DNA of 36,212 nt. Source: an uncultured Roseburia sp. (GTDB lineage Bacteria; Bacillota; Clostridia; Lachnospirales; Lachnospiraceae). The notes under the pieces were generated by a model, which was not told the origin of the DNA, ran no database searches, and saw only the letters and a list, made by a program, of their open reading frames with translations. Location: the NCBI GenBank assembly GCA_947644305.1, contig CANRYS010000026.1, positions 1-36,212 of the forward strand, read 5' to 3'. The translations under genes were made by a program, and so were the position numbers. Positions 32,151 to 36,212 of this stretch are shown here, one piece after another. The number at the start of each line of letters is the position of its first letter. The first letter of the stretch is position 1.

Positions 32151-32295
32151 TATATGGAGGCACATTCAGATATTTATGGCAGATCGTTGTCCTCGGAAGC
32201 AGTGAAATCAATGACAGGCTGCTTGCCATCGGTGGGCGTATTAAAAAGAAATACATGGCGGAGCTTACTGCCATCAGTGAGCCATATAGGAAAGT
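32151..32295. other. Unassigned stretch between two gene remnants
   Basis: A 145-base stretch that is open in one plus frame (around LLAIGGRIKKKYMAELTAI) and also in one minus frame, but neither product is recognised. It begins where the sigma-factor remnant loses similarity and ends at the kinase remnant, so it is probably a piece of a third lost gene. Confidence 0.4.
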
Positions 32296-32568
32296 GTGCT
32301 TGAATCCACACCGGCACATCTTCGTAAAGTGCAGGAATATGAGCTGCAGTCGTTGAAAGAACCCACAGAAGATCAGAGGAAAGCAAAATCGAAACATCTT
32401 AATTTGTTTCACAAGCTTCCTCAGGACAACGAGTCATATGGGCTTGTTCACTTTGATTTTAGCGATGGTAATTATCATGTGGACATGGAGACAGGTGCCA
32501 TTACCGTGTTTGATTTTGATAATTGTATGTACTGCTGGTATATATATAAAGTTAAAATAAAGTGTTAA
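32296..32568 (+). pseudogene. APH/SrkA-type phosphotransferase fragment
   Basis: Central fragment of a kinase of the APH/COG2334 type. It shows NESYGLVHFDFSDGNYHVD with the catalytic Asp and Asn of the HxDxxxxN loop, then ITVFDFDN with the metal-binding Asp. The N-lobe is missing and the frame ends soon after CMYCWYIY. It is a different lineage from the intact APH(3')-like gene at 24.1 kb. Relatives act on varied small molecules or on proteins, so the substrate cannot be named. Confidence 0.65.
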
Positions 32569-32627
32569 ATCCATATTGGCATATTGTTGCGGGCCTGACC
32601 TGCACAATGCAGAAAGAGAGGAAAAGA

Positions 32628-33016
32628 TGAATAAAAATTTTACAGTAATACCATATCTGGGGTTTAAAAGAGGAACCTGTGAATACTGCACTGGCGATGC
32701 AGGAATTGTTAGAGAGAGATAAAGTGAGCGAGTACAAAAGATATGGCATGGTAATTAAGAGGAGGCTATGGGCATAGCTTGTGGTAAAAAACAGGCTGGA
32801 AGTCCAAACTGGAATGAATGGTGGGAAAATAACTGGTTTGAAAAATTGGAGGAGATTCCCTGCATTCCCTTTAATGGCGATGCATATATCGGAGCGGTAC
32901 ATATTGTGGATGGTATGCCGGAGCGGTGGATTGGTATGCTTTTTCCCGCGGGAACAGAAGTCCCGGAAGGATTTGAAGCTGTTGATATAGAACCGCTTGA
33001 ATATGCGGTATGCTAA
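32628..33016 (+). pseudogene. GyrI-like effector-binding domain protein, frameshifted
   Basis: Pieces in three frames seem to belong to one gene with a GyrI-like small-molecule-binding domain. ATG 32628 (after AGAGAGGAAAAG) gives NFTVIPYLGF; a shifted frame gives ALAMQELLERDKVSEYKRYG; from 32768 the third gives SPNWNEWWENNWFEKLEEIP, GDAYIGAVHIVDGMPERWIGM and PAGTEVPEGFEAVDIEPLEYAV, which is the conserved core. It stops at 33014-33016 before the end of the domain. Such domains occur alone or in AraC/MerR-type regulators. At least two frameshifts make it a remnant. Confidence 0.55.
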
Positions 33017-33135
33017 ATGGTCAAACCGCAGTAACAACAGGAGAATTTCCTATATGGGTATCGGAAACAGAGAAATATGTTGATGATGGCATTCTCTTTG
33101 GCAGATACCGTAAAGGAAAAATAGGAGAGAGATAG
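33010..33135 (+). CDS. Short ORF ending at the exporter 3 start
   Basis: A 41-codon frame from ATG 33010 to a stop at 33133-33135, immediately before the ATG of exporter 3. The product (TTGEFPIWVSETEKYVDDG and a basic end) is not recognised. Its tail contains the AGGAG used by exporter 3. It may be the 3' end of a lost gene once coupled to the exporters, not a complete gene. Confidence 0.2.
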   Translation: MLNGQTAVTTGEFPIWVSETEKYVDDGILFGRYRKGKIGER

Positions 33136-34983
33136 ATGAAGAAAGCGAAAGAAAGAAGTAAAAAAGAAAGGAAACTGACATTTTGGGAAACCATTAAAAA
33201 TGACTGTTATGCGTTGAAGATTGGACTGTCTGTAAAAAAAAGCCTGCTGGTGCACTCCTTTTTTATGCAGGCGGCATGGTATTTTGAATGGGTATTCTTT
33301 GATGCGGTTTTCATACGCCATATTGTCGGCGCGATGGATCAGAATCAGGATTTCCATGTTATTTTCCGGTTTATTTTGATATGCGGAGCGCTGTTTTTTC
33401 TGCTGAGTGTGTACAAGAATTATGTGGAGAACGTAGTATACCCGTTATCGTCTGTCAGGCTGTATTACGGCGTTTATTCAATGCTGTATGCGAAGGCAAA
33501 AAACGTGGAGCTGCGATGTTATGAGGATCCGGAATTTTATAACCGTTATACGATGTCGATGGACGGCGCGGATACCAAAATCAGGGAGATTATCGAAAAT
33601 GTGTGGGGCGTACTCGGCGGAACAGCGGCCACGGTCGCTGTGTTTTGGTTTATGTACGAGATTGACCATTATGCCGTTCTATTTATTTTGTCCCCGTTGA
33701 TCGGCAATTTTGTATTCGGCCATTTTAAAAACAAACAGGAATTTAAGCGGTATACGGAACAGGCTCCCGACGACAAGGTACTCAACTATGTAAACCGGGT
33801 GATGTATCTTCCCGATTATGCGAAAGAGATCAGGCTTTCCAATGTGTTTGCACTTCTAAAGAAGCAGTACCGCGACGCGACGCAGCACAAAGTCCGCACG
33901 GCCGTGAAGTATGCTTTTAGCAATGCGAGCTTAAGTTTCTTAAAAATCACATTTACCTTTACGGTGATTTTCGAGGGCGTCCTTTTGTATGCAGTATACC
34001 GCAACCTTGTCACAGGTTCGGTTTCCCTGGCGCAGCTTACGGTTATGTCCAGCCTGATGGTAGCCATGACGTGGATTTTGATCGGCCTGTTTGAAAATAT
34101 TATGAACATCATGAAAAACGGTATGTTCATCAACAATCTGAAAGGATTTATGGATTACGAAGAAGAAATCCCCGAGGATCAGGACGGCGTGATACCGGAG
34201 GGAAAGTTTGAGACGCTGGAATTTGACCATGTAAGCTTTTCCTATAAAGAGGAGGAGACCATCAAAGACTTGTCGTTTACGATCAGGGAGGGTGAGATCG
34301 CGGCGTTAGTCGGGCGTAACGGAGCCGGAAAAACCACGATCATCAAGCTGCTTCTGCGCCTGTACGACCCTGTTTCGGGCGTGATCCGGCTGAACGGAAG
34401 GGACATCAGGGAATATAATCTTCATGCATACAGAGAGCTGTTTGCCGTTACGTTTCAGGATTTCTGCATATTCGGCATAAGCGTTATGGAAAATGTGTTG
34501 ATGGGAAGGCATTATGAAAATGGTGAACAGGTGGCGGAAGACGCGCTGAAAAAGGCGGGCGTGTATGAGAAAGTCATGTCCCTGCCGGATGGCATACATA
34601 CGGTGATGACCAAAGAATTTGACGAACACGGTGCGGTGTTTTCGGGTGGAGAGAGTCAGAAACTTGCTGTGGCAAGAACTTTTGCAAAGGATTCCTACAT
34701 CAAGATTTTCGACGAGCCGTCAAGCGCGCTGGATCCCATCGCAGAATATGAGCTTTTTCAGAATATTATGAAGGAAGGCAGCGACCACACGATGTTTTTT
34801 ATCTCGCACAGGCTGTCTTCGGTCAAGAAATGCGATAAGGTCTTTATGCTGGAAGGCGGAAGGCTGATCGAAGAGGGTTCGCATACAGAGCTGATGGCGC
34901 TAAACGGCAGTTATGCGAAAATGTACCGCAGACAGGCTATGAACTATCTGGCGTTGGAGACGGAAGAGGAGGTGGTGGTTTGA
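33136..34983 (+). CDS. ABC exporter half-transporter 3 (TMD-NBD)
   Basis: Membrane exporter subunit of 615 aa, same architecture as the 27.6-31.4 kb pair but clearly diverged. TMD about 35-340; NBD with Walker A GRNGAGKTT (393-401), signature FSGGESQ (502-508), Walker B IKIFDEP and H-loop ISHRLSS intact. AGGAG is 9 bases before the ATG. The stop overlaps the start of exporter 4 (TTGA), which points to a translationally coupled heterodimer. There is no peptidase domain and no candidate precursor peptide nearby. Cargo unknown. Confidence 0.88.
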   Translation: MKKAKERSKKERKLTFWETIKNDCYALKIGLSVKKSLLVHSFFMQAAWYFEWVFFDAVFIRHIVGAMDQNQDFHVIFRFILICGALFFLLSVYKNYVENVVYPLSSVRLYYGVYSMLYAKAKNVELRCYEDPEFYNRYTMSMDGADTKIREIIENVWGVLGGTAATVAVFWFMYEIDHYAVLFILSPLIGNFVFGHFKNKQEFKRYTEQAPDDKVLNYVNRVMYLPDYAKEIRLSNVFALLKKQYRDATQHKVRTAVKYAFSNASLSFLKITFTFTVIFEGVLLYAVYRNLVTGSVSLAQLTVMSSLMVAMTWILIGLFENIMNIMKNGMFINNLKGFMDYEEEIPEDQDGVIPEGKFETLEFDHVSFSYKEEETIKDLSFTIREGEIAALVGRNGAGKTTIIKLLLRLYDPVSGVIRLNGRDIREYNLHAYRELFAVTFQDFCIFGISVMENVLMGRHYENGEQVAEDALKKAGVYEKVMSLPDGIHTVMTKEFDEHGAVFSGGESQKLAVARTFAKDSYIKIFDEPSSALDPIAEYELFQNIMKEGSDHTMFFISHRLSSVKKCDKVFMLEGGRLIEEGSHTELMALNGSYAKMYRRQAMNYLALETEEEVVV

Positions 34984-36170
34984 AAAAGAAAAAAAACAAT
35001 ACAAAGCAATCTGCTGCAATGGTGTGGCGCAACAACTGGTTTCTGCTGAAACTGATGTTTTCCGCCTCCCCCTCGTTTATTATTTTTATGGTGCTGGACT
35101 CCATACGGAATCAGGTATCCATCTTTTTTGAACATACTTACGGGATCGGTTATGTGCTGGAAGCTGCCGAATTTCATTACCCGTTTGTCAGGGTGGCGCG
35201 GTTCTTATTGATCCTGGCAGCATGTATCACGCTGGGCATGGTATTTACGGTAATGGCGGGCGATTATATACAGGAAAAGGAACGCCCCAAAGTTAGGGAA
35301 AAGATAAAAATGCTCTTATATGAAAAGACGAAGGAGCTGGATCTGGCGTGCTATGACAGTCCCGAATATTACAATGAAATGGTGCTTGCCATTTCCGAGG
35401 TCGATAAACAGATTGACAGATGTGAAACTTTTCTGCGCAATACGGCGTCGGGCATTACGGTCTTTATATCCACGGGAATTTACTTCCTGATCCGGGACCG
35501 CTTTTCCATTGTGTTTGCGGCAGTTTCCTTCATCATGGCATTTGCGTTTAACCAGTTATATAATAAACTCTCTTTCCAAATACGAATGGAGCGCAATCCG
35601 CACGAAAGAAAGCGGGAGTATGTAAAACGAGTGTTTTATCTGAACGATTATGCCAAGGAAATCCGTTTAAACCCCGAGATTCCCGATATTTTGTTTCACA
35701 CATTTGAACAGGCGAATGATGAGGTTTACAATGTGGAGAAAAGGCATGCCACGAAGAGATTTTTTCTAGGAGTGATGCGCAGGTATGTGAGTAATGATTT
35801 TTTCAGTGATGTGCTGTATATCTCCTATCTGGTTTTCCAGGCAGTAATGAGGGGGGCGCTGTCCTTCAGCGGGGTAGCCATTTTGTATAACTCCTTCGGA
35901 AGACTGAAACGGGGGATGAGCATTTTTACGGACGTGTATCCGTTCGCCTGTGAGAGCAGCCTGTATGTGCAGAAAATCCGTGATTTTCTGGCTTACGAGC
36001 CCGAGATACAGAGTGAGGAAGGTATCGAGCCGACAAAAGGTGCTAAGGAAATGGAGATTGACAGGGTTTCTTTTGACTATAATAAAGACGCCGGCGGGCT
36101 GTTAAAGAACATATCGCTTCATATTGCGCCCGGTGAAAAGATTGCGCTTGTGGGCTACAATGGTGCATAG
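34980..36170 (+). pseudogene. ABC exporter half-transporter 4, cut off in Walker A
   Basis: Partner of exporter 3. TTG 34980 has AGGAGG (34967-34972) 7 bases upstream and overlaps the previous stop. The 396-aa product holds a complete TMD (about 20-325) and the first NBD strands (MEIDRVSFDYNKD, KIALVGYNGA), then meets a TAG exactly where the Walker A should continue with GKTT. The other half of the NBD is absent, so ATP binding at this site is lost. The stop comes from unrelated sequence, so a deletion, insertion or assembly join cut the gene. Confidence 0.8.
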
Positions 36171-36212
36171 ATTTATAGACAACTTTGCCTAAAGATTTGA
36201 TACCAACACGCC
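36171..36212. other. Foreign sequence at the window end
   Basis: The last 42 bases do not continue the exporter 4 NBD. The opposite strand reads GVLVSNL and a stop, which could be a protein C-terminus such as a transposase, followed by about 20 bases up to the exporter. An insertion-sequence end is possible but no known terminal repeat was recognised. Confidence 0.35.

Overview
The window looks like a chromosomal segment of a spore-forming, anaerobic Lachnospiraceae-type Clostridium relative. The reasons are a stand-alone [FeFe] hydrogenase, clostridial sporulation genes (a BofC-like protein, YqfC, YqfD, a SpoVB/MurJ-type flippase), the Firmicute gene order rpsU-yqfC-yqfD-phoH-ybeY, and strong GGAGG ribosome binding sites. 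Genus assignment is inference.

Layout. Positions 1-1.4 kb hold the hydrogenase. Positions 1.5-6.6 kb form a cell-envelope block: an OmpR-type response regulator and its histidine kinase, an LCP (LytR-CpsA-Psr) protein, an SH3-NlpC/P60 peptidoglycan hydrolase with a clear sigma-A promoter and a WalR-type box, and a BofC-like protein behind a sequence that fits the sigma-G consensus. Positions 6.7-15.2 kb are a housekeeping run: two flavoproteins, proB, a DUF896 protein, 5-formyl-THF cyclo-ligase, proA and alaS. Positions 15.2-21.5 kb carry rpsU (its leader can fold as an H-type pseudoknot), yqfC, yqfD, phoH, ybeY, a DUF3048 lipoprotein-like gene and a SpoVB/MurJ-type flippase. On the minus strand, 21.5-23.1 kb carries a D,D-carboxypeptidase and a small Ig-like exported protein.

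From about 23.1 kb the character changes. Single genes with their own ribosome binding sites, several of them AT-rich, stand beside gene fragments: a Nudix protein with an apparent internal deletion, an APH(3')-like aminoglycoside kinase, a truncated SDR joined to a GNAT tail, an intact SpoU/TrmH-type RNA methyltransferase, a frameshifted SAM methyltransferase and a VOC stub. Two tandem pairs of ABC half-exporters follow (27.6-31.4 kb and 33.1-36.2 kb). Between the pairs lie remnants of a GNAT, a nucleoside phosphorylase, an ECF-type sigma factor, an APH-family kinase and a GyrI-like protein. The last ABC gene breaks off inside its Walker A motif, and the final 42 bases are foreign to it, which suggests an insertion or rearrangement boundary at the window end.

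How the genes may work together: the 1.5-6.6 kb and 18.7-23.1 kb blocks serve envelope and spore-wall biology. The 9.5-19.8 kb block is translation, proline and one-carbon metabolism plus ribosome maturation. The 23-36 kb block is an accessory region with resistance-type and export functions, partly decayed. No CRISPR array, tRNA, rRNA, reverse transcriptase or intact transposase was seen.
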